This document shows positions 43,304-51,931 of a DNA stretch of 64,000 bases, one piece after another. Under the pieces are notes generated by a model that did not search any database, was not told the DNA's origin, and saw only the letters and a list, made by a program, of their open reading frames with translations. The DNA comes from Bradyrhizobium_A sp052115025 (lineage in GTDB: Bacteria > Pseudomonadota > Alphaproteobacteria > Rhizobiales > Xanthobacteraceae): positions 648,273-712,272 of the forward strand of contig NZ_JBFRFW010000001.1 in the NCBI RefSeq assembly GCF_052115025.1, given 5' to 3'. Within the stretch, counting starts at the first letter, position 1. Each line of letters opens with the position of its first letter. Made by a program: the position numbers and the translations under genes.

Positions 43304-45075
43304 GCTGGACCTGCGTGAGTGACGTCAATGAGATACTTGTTCATGTCCCACGCACCGGTGGGGCACCGCTCGGCGCACAACCCGCAATGCAGGCAGACAT
43401 CTTCGTCCTTGGCCATGATGCGGCCGGTCTTGAGGCCGTCGGCGACATAGATGTCCTGCGAGCTGTTCAGCGCCGGCGCCCGCAGCCGATGCCGCAGATC
43501 ATCCTCCTCGCCATTGTCGGTGAAGGTGATGCTGTCCATCGGACAGACGTCGACGCAAGCGTCGCATTCGATGCACAACGGCGCGCTGAACACGGTCTGG
43601 ACGTCACAGTTGAGACAGCGCCCGGCTTCCGACAGCGCGAGCTTGACGTCATAGCCGAGTTCGACCTCGACCTTGATATTGGCGAGTGCACTGGCGTTGT
43701 CGCGATGCGGCACCGCATAGCGCTCGTCGGGCATCACCTCATTGTTGTAGCTCCACTCGTGGATGCCCATCTTCTGATTGATCACGGTCACGGCCGGCGC
43801 CGGGCGATGCGCCGGATCCTCGCCATGCAGCATCTTGTCGATCGAGACCGCGACCTCGTGGCCGTGAGCGACAGCCCAGATGATATTCTTCGGACCGAAC
43901 GCTGCATCGCCAGCGAAGAACACCTTCTGATGGGTGGCGCGGAAGGTCACGGGATCGACCACCGGCATGCCGTGATCGTCGAACGCGATGCCAATGTCGC
44001 GCTCGATCCAGGGGAACGCGTTCTCCTGCCCTACCGCGACCAGCACGTCGTCACATTCGAACAGCACATCCGGCTCACCGGCCGGAACCAGCCTGCGCCG
44101 CCCCCTGGCGTCATACTCGGCCTTGACCTTCTCGAACACCACACCGGTCAGCTTGCCATCGGCGTGCCTGAACTCCTTGGGAACGAGGAAATTATGGATC
44201 GGGATGCCTTCCCGCGCGGCGTCCTCCTTCTCCCAGGGCGAAGCCTTCATCTCGTCGAAACCGGAGCGCACCACCACCTTGACGTCCACGCCGCCGAGCC
44301 GGCGCGCGGAGCGGCAGCAGTCCATCGCCGTGTTGCCGCCACCGAGCACGATGACGCGCCTGCCGATCGAGTGAATGTGATCGAACGACACGCTGGACAG
44401 CCAGTCGATGCCGATATGGATGTTGGCGGCGGCTTCCTTGCGGCCGGGAATGTCGAGATCACGACCGCGCGGCGCGCCCGAACCGACCACCACCGCATCA
44501 TAGCCTTGCGCGAGCAGCGCGGAGAGGCTGTCGATCCGCGTGCCGCCACGGAATTCGACACCGAGGCCGAGCACGAACCCGGTCTCTTCGTCGATGACGC
44601 TGTCCGGCAACCGGAATTTCGGAATCTGCGAGCGCATCATGCCGCCCGCGCGGGTATCACCATCGAACACCGTGCAGTCATAGCCGAGCGGCGCGAGATC
44701 GCGCGCAACGGTGAGCGACGCAGGCCCCGCGCCAACCAGCGCAATACGCTTGCCATTCCTCGCCGCGGGCGGCTGCGGCAGGCGTGCCTTGATATCGTCC
44801 TTGAAATCGGCCGCGACACGCTTGAGGCGGCAGATCGCCACCGGCTCATCCTCAACGCGACCGCGGCGGCAGGCCGGCTCGCAGGGACGATCGCAGGTGC
44901 GTCCGAGAATCCCGGGAAACACGTTCGACCGCCAATTGATCATGTACGCGTCGCTATAACGACCCGCGGCGATCAATCGAATGTATTCGGGAACTGGCGT
45001 GTGCGCGGGACAGGCCCATTGGCAGTCGACCACCTTGTGAAAGTAGTCGGGTGCCGCAATATCGGTTGCTCTCAT
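43294..45075 (-). CDS. GltD-like NAD(P)H:ferredoxin oxidoreductase with C-terminal 2[4Fe-4S] domain (KorC type)
   Basis: A 593-residue flavoprotein. The N-terminal iron-sulfur region (CQWACPAHTPVPEYIRLI; GRTCDRPCEPACRRG) and two dinucleotide folds (IALVGAGPASLTVARDLA for FAD, VIVLGGGNTAMDCCRSARRLG for NAD(P)H) follow the glutamate synthase small-subunit plan. The C-terminus adds a ferredoxin domain with CIECDACVDVCP and CLHCGLCAERCP. It resembles KorC of 2-oxoglutarate:NADP+ oxidoreductase from denitrifying aromatic degraders and would pass electrons between KorAB and NAD(P). It is first in the three-gene operon. ATG 45075 used. Confidence 0.9.
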   Translation of the reverse strand: MRATDIAAPDYFHKVVDCQWACPAHTPVPEYIRLIAAGRYSDAYMINWRSNVFPGILGRTCDRPCEPACRRGRVEDEPVAICRLKRVAADFKDDIKARLPQPPAARNGKRIALVGAGPASLTVARDLAPLGYDCTVFDGDTRAGGMMRSQIPKFRLPDSVIDEETGFVLGLGVEFRGGTRIDSLSALLAQGYDAVVVGSGAPRGRDLDIPGRKEAAANIHIGIDWLSSVSFDHIHSIGRRVIVLGGGNTAMDCCRSARRLGGVDVKVVVRSGFDEMKASPWEKEDAAREGIPIHNFLVPKEFRHADGKLTGVVFEKVKAEYDARGRRRLVPAGEPDVLFECDDVLVAVGQENAFPWIERDIGIAFDDHGMPVVDPVTFRATHQKVFFAGDAAFGPKNIIWAVAHGHEVAVSIDKMLHGEDPAHRPAPAVTVINQKMGIHEWSYNNEVMPDERYAVPHRDNASALANIKVEVELGYDVKLALSEAGRCLNCDVQTVFSAPLCIECDACVDVCPMDSITFTDNGEEDDLRHRLRAPALNSSQDIYVADGLKTGRIMAKDEDVCLHCGLCAERCPTGAWDMNKYLIDVTHAGPACR

Positions 45076-45314
45076 TCTTCCCCGTCCGCGCGGGTGAAAG
45101 ACCACGCGGCCCTTACCGTTTCCTGCGAACGCTCATGCGGCGCTCTTCTTTGTTATCCAGCCGGATAATTAGAAGTATTCAATATGATCTCTGTCAGCGA
45201 GGGAAGCCAATTTTGTTTGATTTGCCCACGCCCGTTGGTCGCAGCTTAAAATATGCGGCAGCGCCGAACAGATATGCGGCGACGCAATATTGTCGCGGTG
45301 CGGCCCGTGCCGCG

Positions 45315-46601
45315 TCACACGCCGGTGTCGGAGGCGAACGCCCGGCTCAGATAGCGATCGTACCGCTCGGCACGCGGCGGCGTCGTCCTGATCTCGGGAT
45401 CGAGCGTGAACAGGTCCTGCGCGCGACCGATGCCGCGCAGCGCGAAGCGCCCGGTCGAGACAAAGTGATCGCGGCCGGCGGGATCAAGACCGGCGAGGAA
45501 GGTCGACGACACCAACAGTTCACGATCGACCGAATTGCACATCGCCGCGATGCGGCTGACCTCGTTGACCGCCGGGCCGACCACCGTGAAGTCGAGGCGC
45601 TCGTCGCTGCCGATATTGCCATAGAATACTTCGCCGACATGCAGGCTGACATAAGCGGTGGTGATCAGCCTGTTGGCGCCCGAGCGGCGCTGGTTGATGT
45701 CGCGGATCGCCTTGCGAAACTCGTGCTCGGCGCGCAACGCCTCCTGGCGCGCCAGCACCATGTCGTCGGGATTGAAGATCGCCAGCACGCCATCGCCGAT
45801 CAGCTTCAGCACGTCGCCGCCGGCGTCATGGATCGCCCCGATGGCCGCGTCGGCGTAATCGTTGAGGAACGGAATCAGTTCGGCCGGCGGCATCGCCTCG
45901 CTGATCGCGGTGAAGCCGCGCAGGTCGGAATACCACAGCACGGCATTGATCCGGTCGGCGACGCCGCGCGAGATGCGGCCGTGCAGCACGCGTTCGGCGG
46001 CATCGCGCCCGAGGTAGACATGGCCAAGGGTGCGCGCGACGCGCGTCAGCGCGCAGGCCTTCACCGCAAGCCCGAGCAGCGGCACCAGCTCGCGCAGCGC
46101 CTCCAGCCGCTCGGCCGCATCGAAGCCGCAGGAATCGCGCATCAGCCAGTAGGAATAGACGCAGTCCATGTCACCGATGATTTCGGTGTCGCCGAAGCGA
46201 TGGATGAACAGCACGCAATCCTTGTGCCCCTTGCCGGCGAGATCACCCACCATTGAAAAATCGGAGGACCGGGGCCGCTCCAGATCGATGCGCATCTCCC
46301 CGTGCCCGCGCTCGAGCATCGCGAAGAACGGCGAGCGTTGCCAGTTGGCCGCGCCTTCGCCGCTGCTGGACGAGCCGTATTCGAAGGTATCGCTCTCGTT
46401 GATCTCGATGTCGGTCCAGCGGAAGCCGCGCCCCTCGAAGATCGGATGCAAGGTGTCGATGAAGACCAGGGCGCGCGACAGGTCGAAGCCGGCGGCGCGG
46501 CAGCGCTCACAGAAGCCGCGCAGCAGCTCGGTCTCGGCGAGACCGGTCAGCCCCGCGCTGGTCAGCCAGTTCATGATGTCGGTCCGGGCCGCTCGGTCCA
46601 T
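45315..46601 (-). CDS. class III adenylate/guanylate cyclase
   Basis: A 428-residue protein. The C-terminal cyclase domain is complete: WYSDLRGFTAISE with the first metal Asp, LKLIGDGVLAIF with Lys and second Asp, and FTVVGPAVNEVSRI with the transition-state Arg. The ~220-residue N-terminal region (FCERCRAAGFDLSRALVFIDTLHPIF; RRFGDTEI-like block, here HRFGDTEIIGDMDCVYSYW) has no membrane helix and may be a sensor. It is therefore a soluble cAMP or cGMP synthase with an unknown input. The ATG at 46601 or a GTG two codons earlier starts it. Confidence 0.9.
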   Translation of the reverse strand: MDRAARTDIMNWLTSAGLTGLAETELLRGFCERCRAAGFDLSRALVFIDTLHPIFEGRGFRWTDIEINESDTFEYGSSSSGEGAANWQRSPFFAMLERGHGEMRIDLERPRSSDFSMVGDLAGKGHKDCVLFIHRFGDTEIIGDMDCVYSYWLMRDSCGFDAAERLEALRELVPLLGLAVKACALTRVARTLGHVYLGRDAAERVLHGRISRGVADRINAVLWYSDLRGFTAISEAMPPAELIPFLNDYADAAIGAIHDAGGDVLKLIGDGVLAIFNPDDMVLARQEALRAEHEFRKAIRDINQRRSGANRLITTAYVSLHVGEVFYGNIGSDERLDFTVVGPAVNEVSRIAAMCNSVDRELLVSSTFLAGLDPAGRDHFVSTGRFALRGIGRAQDLFTLDPEIRTTPPRAERYDRYLSRAFASDTGV

Positions 46602-46670
46602 TGCCACTCTCTTGCTTCGTTCAGGTTCGCCGCGCCACGTTCGTCGCGTTGCACGGCCATGTTAGCACCG

Positions 46671-47597
46671 TCAGGGACCAACCTCCTCCCCACCAACCTC
46701 GAAACTCTTCGCTGTCTGCCCAACGAGCTCGACGAAACGGCGGACGGCGGCGGAGCTGTCGCCGCGGCGCGTCGCCAGCCGCAACGGGGCGGTCGGCTGG
46801 GCAGTTCCCTTGAGACGACGATACACCACGCCGTCGAGATGCATGCGCTGGAGCGACGCCGGCACCACGGAGATGCCGAGGCCCGCGGCCACGAGATTCA
46901 GCGTCGCAACGATGCGCGGTGCTTCCTGACCGACACGCGGGCTGAAACCGGCGGCATGGCATGCCGAAAGAATCGCGTCATAGAATCCCGCTCCGTTCGG
47001 CCGCCGATACACCACAAAAGTTTCCCCGGCCAGCGCGGCGAGCGTCAACGCACCATCGCCGTGCGCGAGCGGATGGCCATCAGGCAGAGCCACCAGCATC
47101 GCTTCCTCCAGCAACGAGGTGATGACCAGGCCCTCCGGATCCGCCACGGGGGTGCGGATGAACACCGCATCGACCCGCTCGTGGCGCAGGTTGTCGATCA
47201 GTTCGTTGGTGCCGCTCTCCTCCAGCGTCAGCGCCACCAGCGGATAGCTGTCACGAAAGGCACGGATGACCCGCGGCACGAACGGGTGGAAGGGCGCGGA
47301 ACTGGTGAAGCCGACCGAGATTCGCCCCTCCTCGCCCCGCGCGGTGCGGCGGGTGGTGGCGAAGGCGTGATCGACATGGGCGAGGATCGCCTGCGCATCC
47401 GCAAGCAGGGCCCGCCCGGCGTCGGTGAGCTCGACGCCGCGCGGCTTGCGGCGCAGCAGCTGCACGTCGAGCTCGCGCTCGAGCGCCCGGATCTGCTGGC
47501 TAAGCGGTGGCTGCTGCATTCCGAGTCGCTCGGCGGCTCGGGTGATGTGCCCTTCCTCCGCGACCGCGATGAAATAGCGAAGATGCCGAAGCTCCAT
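46671..47597 (-). CDS. LysR family transcriptional regulator (CatR/BenM-like)
   Basis: A 308-residue LysR regulator starting MELRHLRYFIAVAEEGHITRAAERLGMQQPPLSQQIRALERELDVQLL. The effector domain includes ISVGFTSSAPFHPFVPRVIRAF and ALVALTLEE-like contacts (here YPLVALTLEESGTNELIDNL). The MELRHLRYF start and QPPLSQQI helix place it with the CatR/BenM-like branch. The ATG at 47597 has AGGA seven bases upstream. The target is unknown; no metabolic gene sits next to it on the promoter side, only the divergent iron gene mbfA with an Irr box. Confidence 0.9.
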   Translation of the reverse strand: MELRHLRYFIAVAEEGHITRAAERLGMQQPPLSQQIRALERELDVQLLRRKPRGVELTDAGRALLADAQAILAHVDHAFATTRRTARGEEGRISVGFTSSAPFHPFVPRVIRAFRDSYPLVALTLEESGTNELIDNLRHERVDAVFIRTPVADPEGLVITSLLEEAMLVALPDGHPLAHGDGALTLAALAGETFVVYRRPNGAGFYDAILSACHAAGFSPRVGQEAPRIVATLNLVAAGLGISVVPASLQRMHLDGVVYRRLKGTAQPTAPLRLATRRGDSSAAVRRFVELVGQTAKSFEVGGEEVGP

Positions 47598-47712
47598 CGT
47601 CATATCCTGGCGATATGGATAAGAGCTGAGCCATATTACGAACGGCGACGGGCGAAAAGGGGCGAGATCACCGGCCGCGGTGCGCGTTGACCTTGCGAGA
47701 CAACTCCGCTAT

Positions 47713-47729
47713 TTTAGAATAATTCTAAA
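47713..47729 (+). promoter_or_regulatory. iron control element (Irr box) of mbfA
   Basis: TTTAGAA-TAA-TTCTAAA is a perfect 17-bp palindrome ending 20 bases before the mbfA start. It matches the ICE motif bound by Irr in Bradyrhizobium and Agrobacterium. Irr would repress mbfA when iron is scarce. Confidence 0.9.
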
Positions 47730-47749
47730 CTCCTAAAAAGTTCAATCTC

Positions 47750-48721
47750 ATGAAGAATTTCGCTGACCTGACCGAGCGCGAGATCCTGGCTGTCGCGATT
47801 GCCTCCGAGGAGGAAGACAGCCGCATCTATATGACCTTCGCGGAGGACCTGACCGAGCGCTATCCGGAATCGGCCAAGATCTTCGAGGAGATGGCCGAGG
47901 AGGAAAAGCACCACCGGCACTTGCTGCTGGAAATGTACGAACAGCGCTTCGGCACCAACCTGCCGCCGATCCGGCGCGAGGACGTCAAGGGCTTTCTGCG
48001 CCGCCGCCCGATCTGGCTGACCAAGAATCTGCCGCTCGACGCCGTCCGCAAGGAAGCGGAGACGATGGAGTTCGAAGCGGCGCGTTTCTATGACAAGGCC
48101 GCAGCGCAGGCCCAGGACGTGCACGTACGCAAGCTGCTCGGCGATCTCGCCGAGATGGAGCGCGGCCACGAGAACCGCGCGGTCAAGCTCACCGACACCA
48201 TCCTCAGCCCGGACGTGCGGGCCGAGGAGGACCGCACCAGCCACCGCATGTTCGTGCTGCAATACGTCCAGCCGGGTCTCGCCGGCCTGATGGACGGCTC
48301 GGTGTCGACGCTGGCGCCGCTGTTCGCCGCCGCCTTCGCCACCCATCACAACTGGCAGACTTTCCTGGTCGGCCTTGCCGCCTCGATCGGCGCCGGCATC
48401 AGCATGGGCTTTGCCGAGGCGTTGTCCGACGACGGCTCGATGACCGGCCGCGGCTCGCCCTGGCTGCGCGGCGGCATCTGCGGCCTGATGACCACGCTCG
48501 GCGGCCTCGGCCACACCGTGCCTTACCTCGTGCCCGACAGCTGGGCCAATGCATTCTGGATCGCGACCGCGATCGCCGGCCTCGTGGTGTTCGTCGAACT
48601 GTGGGTGATCGCCTATATCCGCGCCCGCTACATGGACACGCCGTTCCTGCAGGCGGTGTTCCAGATCGTGCTCGGTGGCGCCATCGTGCTTGCCGTCGGC
48701 ATCCTGATCGGCGGCGCCTGA
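47750..48721 (+). CDS. mbfA: MbfA-type iron exporter (ferritin-like plus VIT1 membrane domain)
   Basis: A 323-residue fusion. Residues 1 to about 155 form a ferritin-like di-iron domain (ASEEEDSRIYMTFAEDL; EEMAEEEKHHRHLLLEMYEQR; EAETMEFEAARFYDKAA; LAEMERGHENRAV). The C-terminal half is a CCC1/VIT1-like membrane domain with five helices (GLAGLMDGSVSTLAPLFAAAFA; GLAASIGAGISMGFAEALSDDG). In rhizobia MbfA exports iron and protects against iron and peroxide stress. The Irr box just upstream agrees with this. Confidence 0.95.
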   Translation: MKNFADLTEREILAVAIASEEEDSRIYMTFAEDLTERYPESAKIFEEMAEEEKHHRHLLLEMYEQRFGTNLPPIRREDVKGFLRRRPIWLTKNLPLDAVRKEAETMEFEAARFYDKAAAQAQDVHVRKLLGDLAEMERGHENRAVKLTDTILSPDVRAEEDRTSHRMFVLQYVQPGLAGLMDGSVSTLAPLFAAAFATHHNWQTFLVGLAASIGAGISMGFAEALSDDGSMTGRGSPWLRGGICGLMTTLGGLGHTVPYLVPDSWANAFWIATAIAGLVVFVELWVIAYIRARYMDTPFLQAVFQIVLGGAIVLAVGILIGGA

Positions 48722-48832
48722 CCGCCGTCACCTGACCATCAGGCCGTTACTCACCTGGCCATCGGGCCAGTGGGAATGTGCCTGCGCAAGGCGCACCATT
48801 CTCTCGCCAGCAGACAACGGCGGGAGATGGCG

Positions 48833-49684
48833 ATGAACGGCAACACGACGAACGGCGTGCGACACCTCGTGACGGCATGGGCCGACCGCGTGCTCGCGCT
48901 CGACAACGAGGACGGTTCCCGCGCGAGCGCCATCGCCTGGCGCAAGGGCCTCGTGGTCAGCGCCGACGAGGCGGCCGGCGATCAGATCAAGCTCTTTGCT
49001 GGGGATGGCCGGCAGGTCGGCGCCGAATTCGCCGGCCGCGATCCGACGACCGATGTCGCCTTGTACAGAGCCGACGTCGATCCCCCGCCTGTGGAGCCGG
49101 CCCCGGCGGTCGCACCCGGCGACTTCGCGCTGGCGATCGGGCGCGGCGCGACGTCCGAGTGCGTGGCCGCAGGCGTTGTCGCGGAAACCGGCGACGCGTG
49201 GCGCAGCTCGCTCGGCGGTACGATCGACCGCAGGATTCGCCTCGACCTGCGGCTCGCCCGGCGCGCTCATGGTGGCGCGATCGTGGATGCCGCCGGGAAG
49301 CTGATCGGCCTCGCCGCATTCGGGCCGCGGCGCACTGCGATCGTCATTCCCACCGAGACCGTCGAGCGGATCGTCGACCGGCTGGTCTCGGCTGGATCGA
49401 TCGCGCGCGGCTATATCGGGGTTCAATTGCATCCGCTCAGTGATGGCCACCGCGGCGTGGGCGCGATCATTGTCAGGCTCGACGACGGCGGTCCCGCCGC
49501 GACCGCCGGCCTTGTTGTCGGCGACAGCATCATCAGCTGGAACGGCGAGGCCATCAGCGGCGTGCGCGACATCTTCCGGCGCCTGGGGCCGGACAGCGTC
49601 GGCACCACCGTCAAGCTCGGCCTGCTGCGCGCCCACCAGCCCGCCACCATCGACATTGTGGTCGGACAGCGGCCACTTAAATAG
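48833..49684 (+). CDS. HtrA-like S1C protein with PDZ domain, catalytic residues lost
   Basis: A 283-residue trypsin-fold/PDZ protein without signal peptide. The strand that carries the catalytic His in HtrA reads VVSADEAAGD, with Glu in place of His. The catalytic Asp region DPTTDVALYRAD is kept. The GNSGGP block reads RAHGGAIVD, with His in place of Ser. It is therefore probably inactive as a protease. The PDZ domain starts near GYIGVQLHPL and contains GDSIISWNGEAISGVRDIFRRLG. The ATG at 48833 has GGGAG upstream. A LuxR-type regulator gene follows after five bases, so the pair is an operon, perhaps a binding or sensing module. Confidence 0.85.
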   Translation: MNGNTTNGVRHLVTAWADRVLALDNEDGSRASAIAWRKGLVVSADEAAGDQIKLFAGDGRQVGAEFAGRDPTTDVALYRADVDPPPVEPAPAVAPGDFALAIGRGATSECVAAGVVAETGDAWRSSLGGTIDRRIRLDLRLARRAHGGAIVDAAGKLIGLAAFGPRRTAIVIPTETVERIVDRLVSAGSIARGYIGVQLHPLSDGHRGVGAIIVRLDDGGPAATAGLVVGDSIISWNGEAISGVRDIFRRLGPDSVGTTVKLGLLRAHQPATIDIVVGQRPLK

Positions 49685-49689
49685 CTGGC

Positions 49690-50259
49690 ATGTGGACCGC
49701 GGGCGACCCCAACAGCACGGAACCGGCGGCGGAAGAGGCCGTGGTGCTGATCGGCCTCGCCATTGCCGATCGCCAGCTGGAACGGCGCGTGCGATTGCTG
49801 CTGCGGCAACTGGCCGACATCGAGATCGGTGATCCCGACGAGGCGGACGTCGTCCTCACCGATAGGTCCGACGACCTGGCCGGGCCTTTCCTCGTTCTCT
49901 GTGACAGCGCCATGGCCGGTGTCGCAGCCAACCATGTCGCGCGCGATGCGGACGCTGCCGTGCTGCAGGCCGCGATCCGCCTGACGGCCCATGGCTACCG
50001 GATCACGGCCCCGACCGGACGACGCACCCTCGCGCCAGACCACCACGACACCGCGCCAGGGGAGCTTCTGACCGCTCGGGAGCGGCAGGTGCTGGAGCGG
50101 CTCGCCGCCGGCGCGTCCAACAAGATGATCGCGCGCGATCTCGACATCTCGATCGCCACCACCAAGTTTCATGTCGGCACGCTGCTCGCCAAGCTCGGCG
50201 CGCGCAATCGCACCGACGCCGTCGCGATCGGCATCAGGCGCGGCCTGCTGCTGATGTAG
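49690..50259 (+). CDS. LuxR-type regulator with degenerate receiver domain
   Basis: A 189-residue protein. The C-terminal HTH is LLTARERQVLERLAAGASNKMIARDLDISIATTKFHVGTLLAKLGARNRTDAVAIG, a standard NarL/FixJ-type domain. The N-terminal ~115 residues have the outline of a receiver (VVLIGLAIADRQLERRVRLLL; ADVVLTDR; FLVLCDS; VARDADAAVLQAAIRLTAHG) but lack the acidic pocket and a clear phospho-acceptor Asp in the right place. It is probably controlled by something other than phosphorylation, possibly the pseudo-protease encoded just upstream. No histidine kinase is in the window. Confidence 0.85.
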   Translation: MWTAGDPNSTEPAAEEAVVLIGLAIADRQLERRVRLLLRQLADIEIGDPDEADVVLTDRSDDLAGPFLVLCDSAMAGVAANHVARDADAAVLQAAIRLTAHGYRITAPTGRRTLAPDHHDTAPGELLTARERQVLERLAAGASNKMIARDLDISIATTKFHVGTLLAKLGARNRTDAVAIGIRRGLLLM

Positions 50260-50280
50260 AGCCGCCGCGGCCCCGACCAC

Positions 50281-51066
50281 TCATCCCTGATGCGCGATCG
50301 CAAGGCCGCTGCGCACCAGGATGACTGCCGCCACCACGAAGATCAGCGCCGCGAAAATGCGGTTGAGACCGCTGTGGTGCGCCGCCAGGCGGGACGCCAT
50401 GACCGTGCCGAAGACACCGCCCCCGATGCCGCCGCCGATGAACTCGGCTGCGACCGGCCAATCGATCAGCCCCGACGAGGCATAGCTGAGGCTGGTCGCA
50501 AGTCCGAACGTGCCGACCGCGAGCAGCGACGATCCCACCGCGTTGATGGTGGGCATGCCGGTGGCGAGGATGAGGCCGGGCACGATCAGGAAGCCGCCGC
50601 CAATGCCGAAGAAGCCGGATGCCGCGCCGGCGCCCGCCGCGATCAGCGCGGTCAGTAGGCACATCCGGCGATCGGCCTGTGCCGGCGCGGCGCCCGCGAC
50701 GGCGCGCGGCCGCAGCATCACCCCGCCGACGGCGAGCATCACGAGCCCGAACAGGAACAACAGGCGCTGGCCGTCCATCGCCTTGCCGAGCGCCGCGCCC
50801 GCGAGCGCCCCGAGTGCGCCGATCATCGCGAACACGAGCGCGCAGCGCCACCACACATGGCCCTTGCGGGCATGGCCGACGAGCCCTGCATAGGCATTGA
50901 CCGACACCGCGAGGGCCCCGGTGCCAATCGCGATGTGCGGCTGCGCGACGCCCACCGCATAGAGCAGCAGCGGCGTCGCCAGGATCGAACCTCCGCCGCC
51001 GATCAGGCCGAGCGTGAAGCCGACCAGGCCGCCGGAGCCGACGGCCGTCATGGCTTGGGCAATCAT
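50281..51066 (-). CDS. TauE/SafE (TSUP) family sulfur-compound permease
   Basis: A 261-residue membrane protein with about eight helices. Paired TSUP motifs are GFTLGLIGGGGSILATPLLLYAVG in the first half and ASGFFGIGGGFLIVPGLILATG in the second. The family moves sulfite, sulfoacetate or other sulfur anions. It is the last gene of the BigR-type operon and its ATG overlaps the stop of the preceding YeeE-like gene (ATGA). Export of sulfite formed from persulfide is the likely role here. Confidence 0.9.
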   Translation of the reverse strand: MIAQAMTAVGSGGLVGFTLGLIGGGGSILATPLLLYAVGVAQPHIAIGTGALAVSVNAYAGLVGHARKGHVWWRCALVFAMIGALGALAGAALGKAMDGQRLLFLFGLVMLAVGGVMLRPRAVAGAAPAQADRRMCLLTALIAAGAGAASGFFGIGGGFLIVPGLILATGMPTINAVGSSLLAVGTFGLATSLSYASSGLIDWPVAAEFIGGGIGGGVFGTVMASRLAAHHSGLNRIFAALIFVVAAVILVRSGLAIAHQG

Positions 51067-51524
51067 GCATCCTCCCGGGCCAGCGAGGCCGTTTCGATGG
51101 CGGCCGTCAGGCGGTCGTGCAGCACCATGCCTGCGAGCATCGCCGCGACGAAGATCAGCACGGAGGTGCGGCCGGTCACGAGAGAGGCGACCGCGGGTCC
51201 GGGGCAAAGTCCGACGAGCCCCCAGCCGACCCCGAACAGCGCCGAGCCGACGACGAGTTTGCGGTCAGGCTTCGCCGTTGTCGGCGGGAGATGAAAGGCG
51301 GTATCGAGCAGCGGCCGGCGCATCCGCCGCGCCAGCGCGACGCCGAGCATCGCGATGATCACGGCGCCGCCGAGCACGAAGGCGAGCGCTGGATTCCATG
51401 CGCCCGCAATGTCGAGAAAGCCGCGCACGCGCGCGGGATCCAGCATGCCGGACAACGCCAGGCCGAAGCCGAACACCACGCCCGACGCCAGCCCGGCCAC
51501 TGTCTGCGAGAGATAACGTGTCAT
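51063..51524 (-). CDS. YeeE/YedE-like half-size sulfur transporter (DUF6691)
   Basis: A 153-residue membrane protein with four helices. GLASGVVFGFGLALSGMLDPARVRGFLDIAGAWNPALAFVLGGA is the conserved half-site with a GxxLSGM core, and ALFGVGWGLVGLCPGPAVASL carries a conserved cysteine. With the neighbouring half-size gene it forms a two-part YeeE/YedE transporter, related to thiosulfate importers. It overlaps the genes on both sides by 4 bp. Confidence 0.9.
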   Translation of the reverse strand: MTRYLSQTVAGLASGVVFGFGLALSGMLDPARVRGFLDIAGAWNPALAFVLGGAVIIAMLGVALARRMRRPLLDTAFHLPPTTAKPDRKLVVGSALFGVGWGLVGLCPGPAVASLVTGRTSVLIFVAAMLAGMVLHDRLTAAIETASLAREDA

Positions 51525-51931
51525 GATCCGATCGCCCTCATGATGCCGACGGTGACGATGGCGGCGCCAAGGAACGTCGCCACCGCGACCATCGAGCGGG
51601 GTGACAGCCGCGCGAGACCGACCACGCCATGGCCGCTGGTGCAGCCCGAGCCCATGCGGGAGCCGAAGCCGACGAGCAGCCCGCCAGCGATCAACAGCGC
51701 CGGTGAGGTGGTGATCGTCGCCTCCGGCCATTGACCGAACACGGCGCGATAGACCACCGGCCCGCACAACAGGCCGGCGACGAACGCGGCATTGACGGGC
51801 ACCTGGATGCCCTGCGAGAGGCGGCCGACGATGCCGCTGATCCCCGCGACACGGCCGTTGAGCACCAGCAGCAGCGCGGCGGACAGGCCGATCAGCAGCC
51901 CGCCGGCGAGCGAAGCGCCATAGGCCGTCAT
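51521..51931 (-). CDS. YeeE/YedE-like half-size sulfur transporter
   Basis: A 136-residue membrane protein, partner of the next gene. LAGGLLIGLSAALLLVLNGRVAGISGIVG and LLVGFGSRMGSGCTSGHGVVGLARLSPRS are the YeeE signature, including the cysteine in GSGCTSGHG that lies on the sulfur path of YeeE proteins. Two half-size units together match one full-length YeeE. The start overlaps the BigR-type regulator stop (ATGA). Confidence 0.92.
   Translation of the reverse strand: MTAYGASLAGGLLIGLSAALLLVLNGRVAGISGIVGRLSQGIQVPVNAAFVAGLLCGPVVYRAVFGQWPEATITTSPALLIAGGLLVGFGSRMGSGCTSGHGVVGLARLSPRSMVAVATFLGAAIVTVGIMRAIGS

Noticed and set aside
43315..45168. 617-codon forward frame opposite the GltD-like gene
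   Set aside because: Same reasoning; the reverse-strand protein has FAD, NAD(P) and iron-sulfur motifs in order.
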